From an uncultured Achromobacter sp. (lineage in GTDB: Bacteria; Pseudomonadota; Gammaproteobacteria; Burkholderiales; Burkholderiaceae_B), in assembly GCA_913775005.1 (NCBI GenBank), contig CAJYKY010000094.1, positions 1-6,170 of the forward strand: a stretch of DNA of 6,170 nucleotides, given 5' to 3'. Within the stretch, counting starts at the first letter, position 1. The number at the start of each line of letters is the position of its first letter. Below are positions 1 to 5,241 of this stretch, piece after piece. The position numbers were made by a program, and so were the translations under genes. The notes under the pieces were generated by a model, which worked only from the letters and a program-made list of their open reading frames with translations, ran no database searches and was not told where the DNA came from.

Positions 1-545
1 GCGACTTGCAGCGACTCGGTGCGATCCTCGCCAAACAGCGCGGCGGAATAGCTCATCGACGGGTCCAGCCACAGCCGGTAGAAGTCATTGCCCAGGTCGT
101 AATGGGCAAGGATATTGCGGCGGCTGCCCTGGCGCGAGTTGTCGCGCAGAATCAAGTGCGCAAGCCGGCGCGCCAGCAATGCCCACCACTTGCCTTCAAG
201 CGCCTGGGACATTGCGGCTTCGTTGCGCAAGGCCAGCGTGAACAAGGCGAGCAGGTCGGGGCTATCGACCCAGCCCCGGCGCAGGCTTTCCGCAAAGCCG
301 ATATCAGACTGGCGCATGATGGCGCCCGCCGCGCGCCAATCATGAATGATCAACTCGGCATGCGGCCCGCCTCCGGGTTCGCCATACAGCGCGTGCCCAC
401 CTGACGGATCCGTCATCGCCAAGGTGCCGACGCGCAACCGCGCCGCCATGGCCATCAGGCTGCGCGCGGCCCAGCCGGGCCGCCCGGACGCGATTGCACC
501 TGCGCCCGGCCCCGGCTGTTCGGCGCTGAGTTCTTCATAGTTCAT
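1..545 (-). CDS. Cyclopropane-fatty-acyl-phospholipid synthase-like SAM methyltransferase (N-terminal part, runs off the left edge)
   Basis: Seen: 181 complete codons from ATG at 545, open to the window edge. Residues 147-156 read AHYDLGNDFY, followed by RLWLDPSMSYSAALF, the hallmark of the CFA synthase family at the start of the SAM-dependent methyltransferase domain. Residues 1-140 match the family's N-terminal lipid-associated region in character. The ATG overlaps the end of the DUF1365 gene by 11 bases and has a GAGGG Shine-Dalgarno 5 bases upstream. Known: the family transfers a methylene or methyl group from SAM to the double bond of unsaturated acyl chains in membrane phospholipids, acting at the inner membrane surface. 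Odd: the family's YSC motif is YSA here (Ala168), removing a Cys linked to bicarbonate binding. It could therefore be a methyltransferase making methylated or furan-type acyl chains. Family call is firm; the product is open. Confidence 0.9.
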   Translation of the reverse strand, partial: MNYEELSAEQPGPGAGAIASGRPGWAARSLMAMAARLRVGTLAMTDPSGGHALYGEPGGGPHAELIIHDWRAAGAIMRQSDIGFAESLRRGWVDSPDLLALFTLALRNEAAMSQALEGKWWALLARRLAHLILRDNSRQGSRRNILAHYDLGNDFYRLWLDPSMSYSAALFGEDRTESLQV

Positions 546-1344
546 CTTGGCCCTCGCGCGTAAAAGTCACTTCCGCTGCCGGGGCAGCGGGCTTGCGTTG
601 AAATGGCACCTTGCGCAAGTACAGCCGCAAGGCTTGAAGATGGATGCGGGCCACCACGCCGAAGGTCATGAACGGCATTGCCAGCAAAGCGCGCAGCAGC
701 ACAGCGGTAGTCAACGGCGCGGCCACGCCTTGAATCGCCGTATGCAGCAGCGGCGACGGCAGCGCCGGATCATCGTGGTAGTCGATCGCCACGCGGTGCG
801 TCTTGCCCAGTTCCTGCACGCGGAAGCGATACGCGCCTTCCACGCGGCAGAACGGCGACACATGAAACGCCTTCACGCAATGCAGCACCTCGCCATCAAG
901 AATGGCGCCGCCGCCCGCAGCGCGCAGCACGTACTGATGGCGTTCGCCGAAGGTGTTGTTGACCTCGGCAAGCAGCGCGCGCAAGACGCCCTGCGTGTCG
1001 TGCACATACCAGAAGCTGACCGGGTTGAAGACATAGCCGAACACACGCGGAAAGCTCTGCAACCACACCGCGCCCACGTCGATGTCCACCCCCGCGATGG
1101 CCAGGCGCGAACGCAGCCAGGCCATCAGGTCTGCGCCGCTGCGGTCGCCGTGGTCGGCAACGTGGAAGGTGACGGGGCGGCGGCGATTGACGCCGAACAG
1201 CCACGAGGCCTGCCCGTCCAACTGCGCCATCTGATCCACACGCACGCGCAGGCAGAAGACGGCATACGTAAAGCGATGCGCAACGGGCCGGCTGCGCGCG
1301 TGGATCACGTGCGCGCGCAGCAGCTCGATCGGGGCCGCAGTCAT
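535..1344 (-). CDS. DUF1365 family protein
   Basis: Seen: 269 residues. Diagnostic DUF1365 blocks are HRFTYAVFCLRVRVD (residues 23-37), FGYVFNPVSFWYVHD (102-116), EVNNTFGERH (127-136) and KAFHVSPF (158-165). The C-terminal third has a hydrophobic stretch around residues 209-237 that could contact the membrane; no signal peptide is visible. Known: the family (PF07103) has no settled biochemical role but is repeatedly found between an FAD-dependent oxidoreductase and a CFA-synthase-like gene. Start choice: ATG at 1344 forms an ATGA overlap with the stop of the upstream oxidoreductase, and the conserved block begins about 20 residues later. The same frame stays open upstream to 1683, but that part is antisense-free shadow of the oxidoreductase and lacks family similarity. 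Inference: it takes part in acyl-chain modification, perhaps in substrate presentation. Confidence 0.93.
   Translation of the reverse strand: MTAAPIELLRAHVIHARSRPVAHRFTYAVFCLRVRVDQMAQLDGQASWLFGVNRRRPVTFHVADHGDRSGADLMAWLRSRLAIAGVDIDVGAVWLQSFPRVFGYVFNPVSFWYVHDTQGVLRALLAEVNNTFGERHQYVLRAAGGGAILDGEVLHCVKAFHVSPFCRVEGAYRFRVQELGKTHRVAIDYHDDPALPSPLLHTAIQGVAAPLTTAVLLRALLAMPFMTFGVVARIHLQALRLYLRKVPFQRKPAAPAAEVTFTREGQDEL
551..555 (-). promoter_or_regulatory. Ribosome binding site for the CFA-synthase-like gene
   Basis: GAGGG on the minus strand sits 5 bases before the ATG at 545. It lies inside the last codons of the DUF1365 gene. It supports the 545 start and suggests that ribosomes can load here as well as arriving by coupling from upstream. 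Confidence 0.6.
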
Positions 1345-2711
1345 GACGGCGTGCCCCAAGGCGGCGTCACGCCGAAATCGGCCGCGACGCGGATGGCGGA
1401 CGCCAGCCCGTCTTCGTGAAAGCCGTAACCCGTCCACGCGCCGCAAAACCACGTCCGGTTGCGCCCTTGAATATCGGCCAGCCGGCTTTGCGCCAGGATG
1501 GCGTCGGTATCCAGAATGGGGTGTTCGTATTCGTAGCGGCCCAGCACGCAGTCGGCGGCGGGTTGCTGCTGCGGATTCAGCGTGACGATCACGGGCTGCT
1601 TGAACGGCAGCGGCTGCAACTGATTCAGCAGATAGCTGACGGACATGGGCGCATCCGCCGTCGTGCCGCCTTGGTAATTCCATGCCGACCAGACCGCACG
1701 GCGGCGCGGCAGCAAGGCGGTGTCGGTATGCAGCACGGCCACATTGGGCTGATAGCGCACGCGCGACAGCACGTCGTGTTCGTCATGCGTGGCGTCCAGC
1801 ATGGCCAGCGAGGCAGGCGCGTGGCAAGCCAGCACCACCGCATCGAAACGGTCGATGTGGCCGGCGCTGCGCACCTCGACGCCATCGGCCTGACGCTTGA
1901 CGGTATGCACCGGGCTTGCCACGCGCACCTGCGCGATGCGCGGCAACATGGCGTCGACATACAGGCGCGCGCCGCCCTTGACCGTTTTCCATTGCGGACG
2001 GCCGGTGATCTGCAACAGGCGGTGGTTCAAGCAGAACGACAGGAAGGTGCGCGCGGGCTGCTGCAACACCATGCTGGGCGGCGTGGACCAGATGGCGCCC
2101 GCCATCGGCAACAGATACCAGTCGCGCATGGCCTGGCCGTAGCCTTCGTTGTTCAGCAGGTCGCCCAGCGTGGCGTGCGGACCGCAACGCGCCAGATACG
2201 CGGTCGCGTGGCGATTGAAGCGAAGGATGTCGCGCAGCATGCCCAGGAAAGCGGGCCGGAGCAGATTGCGGCGCTGTGCGAACACGGTGCCCAGGCTGGC
2301 GCCCGCCCACTCCAGATCGGGCTGGCTGAGCGACACGCTGAACGTCATGTCGCTCGCGTGTACGGGTATGTTCAGGTGCTTGAACAGGCTGACCAGATGG
2401 GGATAGGTCAGGTCGTTATGGACCAGAAAGCCGGTGTCGACGGGATGGGTGACGCCATCGAGCGTGACGTCGACGGTGTTGGTGTGTCCGCCCACATAGG
2501 GCGCGGCTTCGTATAGCGTGACGTCGTAGCGGTCTGACAGCAGCCACGCCGCGCTCAGGCCCGCCACGCCGCCGCCCACGACGGCGATACGCGAGCCGGG
2601 TGCGACGGCCTGCGCGGCGGGCTGCGCCGCCGCTTCTGCATGGGCAGGGGTTTGGGCCGCGGCCGGGACCGCGGCTTTGGCCGAAGGGGAGCCGCTAATC
2701 GCGAGCATCAT
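1341..2711 (-). CDS. FAD-dependent amine-oxidase-like oxidoreductase (NAD(P)-binding Rossmann type)
   Basis: Seen: 456 residues. The dinucleotide-binding motif GGGVAGLSAAWLL starts at residue 46, with Glu68 at the end of the second strand as the expected ribose ligand. It is followed by VGGHTNTVD (73-81) and VDTGF (91-95), both typical of the amine oxidase/phytoene desaturase superfamily. The second FAD-contacting block GAWTGYGFHEDGL lies at 424-436. Known: such proteins bind FAD and oxidise or desaturate substrates; relatives next to DUF1365 and CFA-like genes are linked to fatty-acyl desaturation. Inference: it oxidises acyl chains before or after methylation. Start: ATGATG at 2711/2708 overlaps the stop of the chalcone-isomerase-like gene, and no other ATG or GTG occurs before the FAD motif. 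Odd: residues 10-38 are an Ala/Pro/Gln-rich extension ahead of the FAD domain, whereas relatives usually begin almost at the motif. Cytoplasmic or membrane-peripheral. Confidence 0.92.
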   Translation of the reverse strand: MMLAISGSPSAKAAVPAAAQTPAHAEAAAQPAAQAVAPGSRIAVVGGGVAGLSAAWLLSDRYDVTLYEAAPYVGGHTNTVDVTLDGVTHPVDTGFLVHNDLTYPHLVSLFKHLNIPVHASDMTFSVSLSQPDLEWAGASLGTVFAQRRNLLRPAFLGMLRDILRFNRHATAYLARCGPHATLGDLLNNEGYGQAMRDWYLLPMAGAIWSTPPSMVLQQPARTFLSFCLNHRLLQITGRPQWKTVKGGARLYVDAMLPRIAQVRVASPVHTVKRQADGVEVRSAGHIDRFDAVVLACHAPASLAMLDATHDEHDVLSRVRYQPNVAVLHTDTALLPRRRAVWSAWNYQGGTTADAPMSVSYLLNQLQPLPFKQPVIVTLNPQQQPAADCVLGRYEYEHPILDTDAILAQSRLADIQGRNRTWFCGAWTGYGFHEDGLASAIRVAADFGVTPPWGTPS

Positions 2712-3256
2712 TTGGCGTCCAGCTTGGTCAGGCCCAACAGCTTGGCGCGCAGCGACGGGCTGCGCGTGCGCGGGTCGAGCCAGATGGCGGCGAAGGCGCG
2801 GGCAAAAGCCGGGCTGTCGATATCGCCCGCCAGAACATCACCGTTAAAAAAGCGCACGCCCTGGCCGGGCCGGAACCAGCCGGTCAGCCGGTCGCCAGAA
2901 GATACGTCGGGAAAGCAATCCCGCATGGCGTGCGCCCAGCCGGCCAGCTCCTGCGCGGGCGTGTCGGTCAGGCGGGCGATTTCATCGGTGGACGTGCTGA
3001 CGATCTGCTCGCCCGGGATGTTGCGCAAGTAACGCAGCATCAAGGCGAATTCGCCATTGGCATCGAAAGCGGCCGGGCCGCCCGCCGACGAGGCAGGCGC
3101 CGGCACGTAGAGGTAGGCGTGATACAGCCGGAACACGCTCCACGTGAACAGGCCCTGCCCCACGATACGCCACGGCGCCGGATGCTGGGACAGCAAGTCG
3201 GCGGGCAACGCCTCGGCAGGCGCAATGTCTTTGGCGACTGAAGTCGGGGGGTTCAC
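2708..3256 (-). CDS. Chalcone-isomerase-like family protein
   Basis: Seen: 182 residues with the chalcone-isomerase-like (PF16036 type) pattern: GQGLFTWSVFRLYHAYLY (33-50), ALMLRYLRNI (71-80), FPDVSSGDRLTG (115-126), FFNG (136-139) and FAAIWLDPRT (155-164). Known: bacterial members share the fold of plant chalcone isomerase and fatty-acid-binding proteins but are not shown to isomerise chalcones. They commonly sit with oxidoreductase, DUF1365 and CFA-like genes. Inference: a lipid-binding helper of the operon. Start: GTG at 3256, preceded by AAGG about 7 bases upstream; the frame is closed by TGA at 3286-3284, and no ATG exists upstream. First gene of the operon; its stop overlaps the next start by 4 bases. 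Odd: no signal peptide is visible, although many relatives have one, so this member appears cytoplasmic. Confidence 0.85.
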   Translation of the reverse strand: MNPPTSVAKDIAPAEALPADLLSQHPAPWRIVGQGLFTWSVFRLYHAYLYVPAPASSAGGPAAFDANGEFALMLRYLRNIPGEQIVSTSTDEIARLTDTPAQELAGWAHAMRDCFPDVSSGDRLTGWFRPGQGVRFFNGDVLAGDIDSPAFARAFAAIWLDPRTRSPSLRAKLLGLTKLDAK

Positions 3257-3373
3257 GTGAGCGCCTTGTTCTGAACTGATTAGTCACGATTAAACCATCA
3301 AGTTTAAAAAAATACTACTCAGTTTAGATTTAGACTATGCAGGCAAATTTCTGCCGATCTGGTCTGTCCCCTG
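3257..3373. promoter_or_regulatory. AT-rich divergent control region between the lipid operon and the TetR gene
   Basis: The 117 bases between the GTG at 3256 and the ATG at 3374 are much richer in A and T than the flanking genes, especially 3275-3350. Both divergent promoters must lie here or nearby. No hexamer pair matches a sigma-70 consensus well enough to name; TAGACT at 3331-3336 is a possible -10 for tetR. The operator-like repeats within are listed separately. No clear Shine-Dalgarno precedes the tetR ATG. Confidence 0.75.
3270..3328. repeat. Long nested inverted repeat, candidate TetR operator
   Basis: Outer arms 3270-3284 (TCTGAACTGATTAGT) and 3314-3328 (ACTACTCAGTTTAGA) are complementary at 13 of 15 positions, centred at 3299. 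An inner perfect repeat, TTAAAC at 3290-3295 and GTTTAA at 3302-3307, has nearly the same centre (3298.5). Each outer arm also contains ACT-N4-AGT (3275-3284 and 3314-3323), 39 bases apart. A further imperfect palindrome spans 3321-3336. Such dyads between a tetR gene and a divergent operon are the usual binding sites of the encoded repressor. Binding is inferred, not shown. Confidence 0.6.
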
Positions 3374-3997
3374 ATGCCTCTTTCCGCCCCCGTCAAGAAA
3401 CTGTCGTTCAAGCAACAGCAACTGCTGTTGCGTGAAGACGCCATCCTGGATTCGGTCAACCGGATGCTGGCCGTCAAGGGTTATGACCTGATGACGATGG
3501 ACGAAGTGGCCGCAGATGTGGGCATTTCCAAGGCCAGCCTGTACAAGCATTTCGCGTCGAAAGACGCGCTGGCGGCCGCGTCGATGACCCGCTTGCTGGA
3601 CCGCACCCTGGCCGTGATTGACGCGCTGCCCGACACGCTGGGGCCGGTGGACAGATTGAAAGAGGTGGTGCGCTGGGCCGTCCGCACGCATCTGGACGAT
3701 GAGATGCCGTTGCTGCCGTCCACCCGGTCCACCATCCAGCAGGCGCTGATCAACCACACGCCGTATCTGGAACGGCTAAGCCAGGTCACCGAAACGCTGG
3801 GCGGCTGGATCATGGCCGCGCAGGAAAGCGGCGACCTGTCCGACGCGCTGCCGGGCGAAGTGATCCTCTACACCATCTACGCGCGGTCCTGCGACCCGGT
3901 GGGCAACTTTTTGAAGATGGGCGGCGCGTTCACGGCTGACGAGATCGTGGAGTATCTGATCGCGACCACGTTCGACGGCCTGGCGGCGCGCGGCTAG
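3374..3997 (+). CDS. TetR/AcrR family transcriptional regulator
   Basis: Seen: 207 residues, normal length for the family. The N-terminal DNA-binding domain spans about residues 22-66. Its helix-turn-helix MTMDEVAADVGISKASLYKHF (40-60) is a clear TetR signature, including the final LYKHF and the following SKDAL. Residues 70-207 form a divergent helical ligand-binding and dimerisation region, giving no ligand by inspection. Known: TetR proteins are dimeric repressors released from DNA by small molecules. Context: divergent from the lipid-modification operon across a 117-base region rich in inverted repeats, so it probably represses that operon and itself. Inference: the ligand may be a fatty acid, acyl-CoA or membrane-damaging compound. 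ATG at 3374 is the only sensible start though its ribosome site is weak. A 20-base palindrome lies in codons 13-20. Confidence 0.93.
   Translation: MPLSAPVKKLSFKQQQLLLREDAILDSVNRMLAVKGYDLMTMDEVAADVGISKASLYKHFASKDALAAASMTRLLDRTLAVIDALPDTLGPVDRLKEVVRWAVRTHLDDEMPLLPSTRSTIQQALINHTPYLERLSQVTETLGGWIMAAQESGDLSDALPGEVILYTIYARSCDPVGNFLKMGGAFTADEIVEYLIATTFDGLAARG
3412..3431. repeat. Near-perfect 20-base palindrome inside the start of the TetR gene
   Basis: GCAACAGCA (3412-3420) and TGCTGTTGC (3423-3431) are perfectly complementary arms around the two bases AC. The stretch encodes Gln-Gln-Gln-Leu-Leu-Leu. The symmetry follows partly from complementary codons (CAA/TTG, CAG/CTG), so it may be coincidental. 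It could also be an operator or an mRNA hairpin near the start. Confidence 0.5.
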
Positions 3998-4058
3998 CGG
4001 GGCGCGCCGAGCGGGGCGCGCCGAGCGGGGCGCGCCGAGTGGGGCGCGCCGAGCGGGG
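3996..4058. repeat. 14-base GC-rich tandem repeat, four copies plus a partial fifth
   Basis: The unit AGCGGGGCGCGCCG repeats at 3996, 4010, 4024 and 4038, with a 7-base remnant at 4052-4058. The fourth copy has one C-to-T change (position 4040). Each unit holds the palindrome GGCGCGCC (4001-4008, 4015-4022, 4029-4036, 4043-4050). The array begins within the tetR stop codon and fills most of the space before the convergent tag gene. Because each palindrome can pair with its neighbour across a 6-base loop, transcripts from either side could form strong stems. There is no T-run, so it is not a standard intrinsic terminator. Likely grew by slippage, and copy number may vary between strains. Confidence 0.9.
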
Positions 4059-4071
4059 CTATGTTGCCCCC

Positions 4072-4701
4072 CTACCCCGGCCGTTTGAACGCTGCCCGCG
4101 CCGCATCAATGACCGGCCGGCAGACGCAGCCGCTCATATGGTCGTTGACCATGCCCACCGCCTGCATGAAGGCGTACATCGTGGTCGGCCCCACGAACGT
4201 CCAGCCGCGTTTTTTCAGTGCGCGCGATAGCGCCACCGACGCCGCCGACGTCGTGTTCTGATTCCAATAATCCAGATCCACCGCAGCGGGCCGTTCGGCG
4301 GCAGGCGGCTCGTGCTGCCACAGCCAGCCGGCCAGCGATCCGGTGTCGTCGGCCAGCGCGCACGCACGGCGCGCGTTGTTGATGGCGGACACGATCTTGG
4401 CGCGGTTGCGCACGATGCCCGCGTTGCCCATCAAGCGGTCCACGTCGTGCTCGGTGTAGCGCGCCACACGTTCGAAATCGAAGTCGTCGAAGGCGTCTCG
4501 AAACGCATCGCGCTTATTCAGAATGGTGATCCACGCCATGCCCGCCTGAAATCCTTCCAGGCAGATCTTCTCGTACAGACGGCGGTCATCACCCACCGGC
4601 CGGCCCCATTCGTGATCGTGATAGCCGGGCATGGACGGCTGCCAGAAGCAGCGCGATGCGCCCTGGGCGTCCAGGATCAGGCCATCACCAGCCGCTGTCA
4701 T
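4072..4701 (-). CDS. tag: DNA-3-methyladenine glycosylase I
   Basis: Seen: 209 residues with the full Tag pattern: RCFW (17-20), YHDHEWG (27-33), CLEGFQAGMAWITIL (47-61), GIVRNRAKI (95-103), ALKKRGWTFVGPTTMYAFMQAVG (161-183) and VNDHMSGC (185-192). Known from E. coli Tag: a zinc site of two Cys and two His, matched here by Cys18, His28, His188 and Cys192; Glu49 matches the conserved catalytic-site Glu, with Trp57 in the base pocket. The enzyme removes 3-methyladenine from alkylated DNA, starting base excision repair in the cytoplasm. Length is slightly above the E. coli protein (187), with extra residues at both ends. Start: ATG at 4701 overlaps the stop of the upstream LprI-like gene (ATGA), and has no strong ribosome site, pointing to translational coupling. 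The frame continues to 4854, but that part lies inside the neighbour and is not conserved. Odd: the Cys18-His28 loop is 3 residues shorter than in E. coli. Confidence 0.96.
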   Translation of the reverse strand: MTAAGDGLILDAQGASRCFWQPSMPGYHDHEWGRPVGDDRRLYEKICLEGFQAGMAWITILNKRDAFRDAFDDFDFERVARYTEHDVDRLMGNAGIVRNRAKIVSAINNARRACALADDTGSLAGWLWQHEPPAAERPAAVDLDYWNQNTTSAASVALSRALKKRGWTFVGPTTMYAFMQAVGMVNDHMSGCVCRPVIDAARAAFKRPG

Positions 4702-5102
4702 TTGCCCGGCACCGGGCAGCTCATGTCGCCCTCTTCGCATTGCAGATACGCGCGCAGTTCTTTCGTGCGCGCCTGCGTCAGCTTGTCCAGGCATTGGCTC
4801 AGCACCATGGGATAAGCGCTGCCGCCCGTCGTGCCGGCCGATGAAAACGCGCATTCCGCATCGCGGAAGAACAGCCAGGCCTTTTGCGCGGCCTGCAACT
4901 GCGTGAGCTTGGTGGTGTCTTTGGCCAAGCGGCTGGTGACGGACTGATAGGCCGCGTTCAGGTCAGCATCGGACTTGCGATAAGCCTGATCCGCGCACAG
5001 ATTCATGTCGGTCTGCGTGGCGGCATTGGCGCAATTGAGCGGCTGCGCCTGCGCGCTAGCCGCCAGCACCAGCGCGGCGGCCGTGGCGATCGCGATACGC
5101 AT
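4698..5102 (-). CDS. LprI/DUF1311-like exported cysteine-rich protein
   Basis: Seen: 134 residues. Residues 1-19 form a signal peptide (MRIAIATAAALVLAASAQA) with a probable cut before Gln20. The mature part shows the DUF1311 pattern: C24-(11)-C36 around TDMNLCADQAY, then QLQAAQKAWLFFRDAEC (68-84) and a C-terminal helix with Cys104. Six cysteines (24, 36, 84, 104, 122, 129) suggest three disulfides in the periplasm. Known: the family is named for mycobacterial LprI, a lysozyme inhibitor; most proteobacterial members are untested. No lipobox, so soluble periplasmic or secreted. Start: ATG at 5102 has AGGAGA 7 bases upstream and begins the signal peptide; the open frame to 5207 would bury it behind 35 charged residues. 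The gene leads a two-gene unit with tag, overlapping it by 4 bases. Confidence 0.88.
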   Translation of the reverse strand: MRIAIATAAALVLAASAQAQPLNCANAATQTDMNLCADQAYRKSDADLNAAYQSVTSRLAKDTTKLTQLQAAQKAWLFFRDAECAFSSAGTTGGSAYPMVLSQCLDKLTQARTKELRAYLQCEEGDMSCPVPGK

Positions 5103-5241
5103 GAGGAGGTCTCCTGGTGTGAGGGTGAGCTTGCGGCCCCGCTGGGCCGTACGACCGGAAAGTGTCGCACGGATGTCCTTACCCGCGCATGTCACGCCGT
5201 GCGCCATCGCCTAAGATAACGGCCATGACGAGATACCAGCC
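5103..5241. promoter_or_regulatory. Divergent intergenic region between the LprI-like and metallophosphoesterase genes
   Basis: This 139-base gap should carry promoters for both directions. TAAGAT at 5212-5217 is a possible -10 for the plus-strand gene, without a convincing -35. Two inverted repeats are visible: CGGCCC/GGGCCG (5134-5139 and 5144-5149, 4-base loop), in the likely leader of the LprI-like mRNA, and CGCACGG/CCGTGCG (5166-5172 and 5197-5203, 24-base spacer). In GC-rich DNA either may be chance. No regulator can be named. Confidence 0.5.
5110..5115 (-). promoter_or_regulatory. Ribosome binding site for the LprI-like gene
   Basis: AGGAGA on the minus strand lies 7 bases before the ATG at 5102. 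This strong site settles the start at the signal peptide rather than at the farther upstream in-frame ATG (5207). Confidence 0.8.

Noticed and set aside
1345..1683. Upstream extension of the DUF1365 frame to 1683
   Set aside because: It lies inside the oxidoreductase gene, has arginine-rich low-information sequence, and the ATGA junction at 1344 plus the family's N-terminal block give a clear start.
547..2516. Long plus-strand open frames opposite the DUF1365 and oxidoreductase genes (547-1419 and 1416-2516)
   Set aside because: They mirror genuine genes in GC-rich DNA where antisense frames stay open. Their translations are rich in Arg, His, Gln and Ala with no recognisable motif, while the minus-strand products match known families throughout.
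3257..3373. ECF sigma (RpoE/ChrR-type) promoter for the lipid operon
   Set aside because: Because related operons use such promoters I looked for a TGATC-type -35 with a matching -10 on the minus strand; only TTGATG-like fragments without correct spacing were found.
3996..4058. CRISPR-like array
   Set aside because: The 14-base units are directly adjacent with no unique spacers, and no cas gene is nearby.
4702..4854. Longer Tag protein starting at 4854
   Set aside because: The extra 51 residues overlap the LprI-like gene and show no Tag similarity; the ATG at 4701 fits the 4-base overlap.
5104..5115. AGGAG/CTCCT inverted repeat hiding the ribosome site of the LprI-like gene
   Set aside because: The loop would be only two bases (or a four-base stem), too small for a stable regulatory hairpin.
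5103..5207. Longer LprI-like protein starting at 5207
   Set aside because: It would place 35 charged residues before a typical signal peptide that has its own strong ribosome site.
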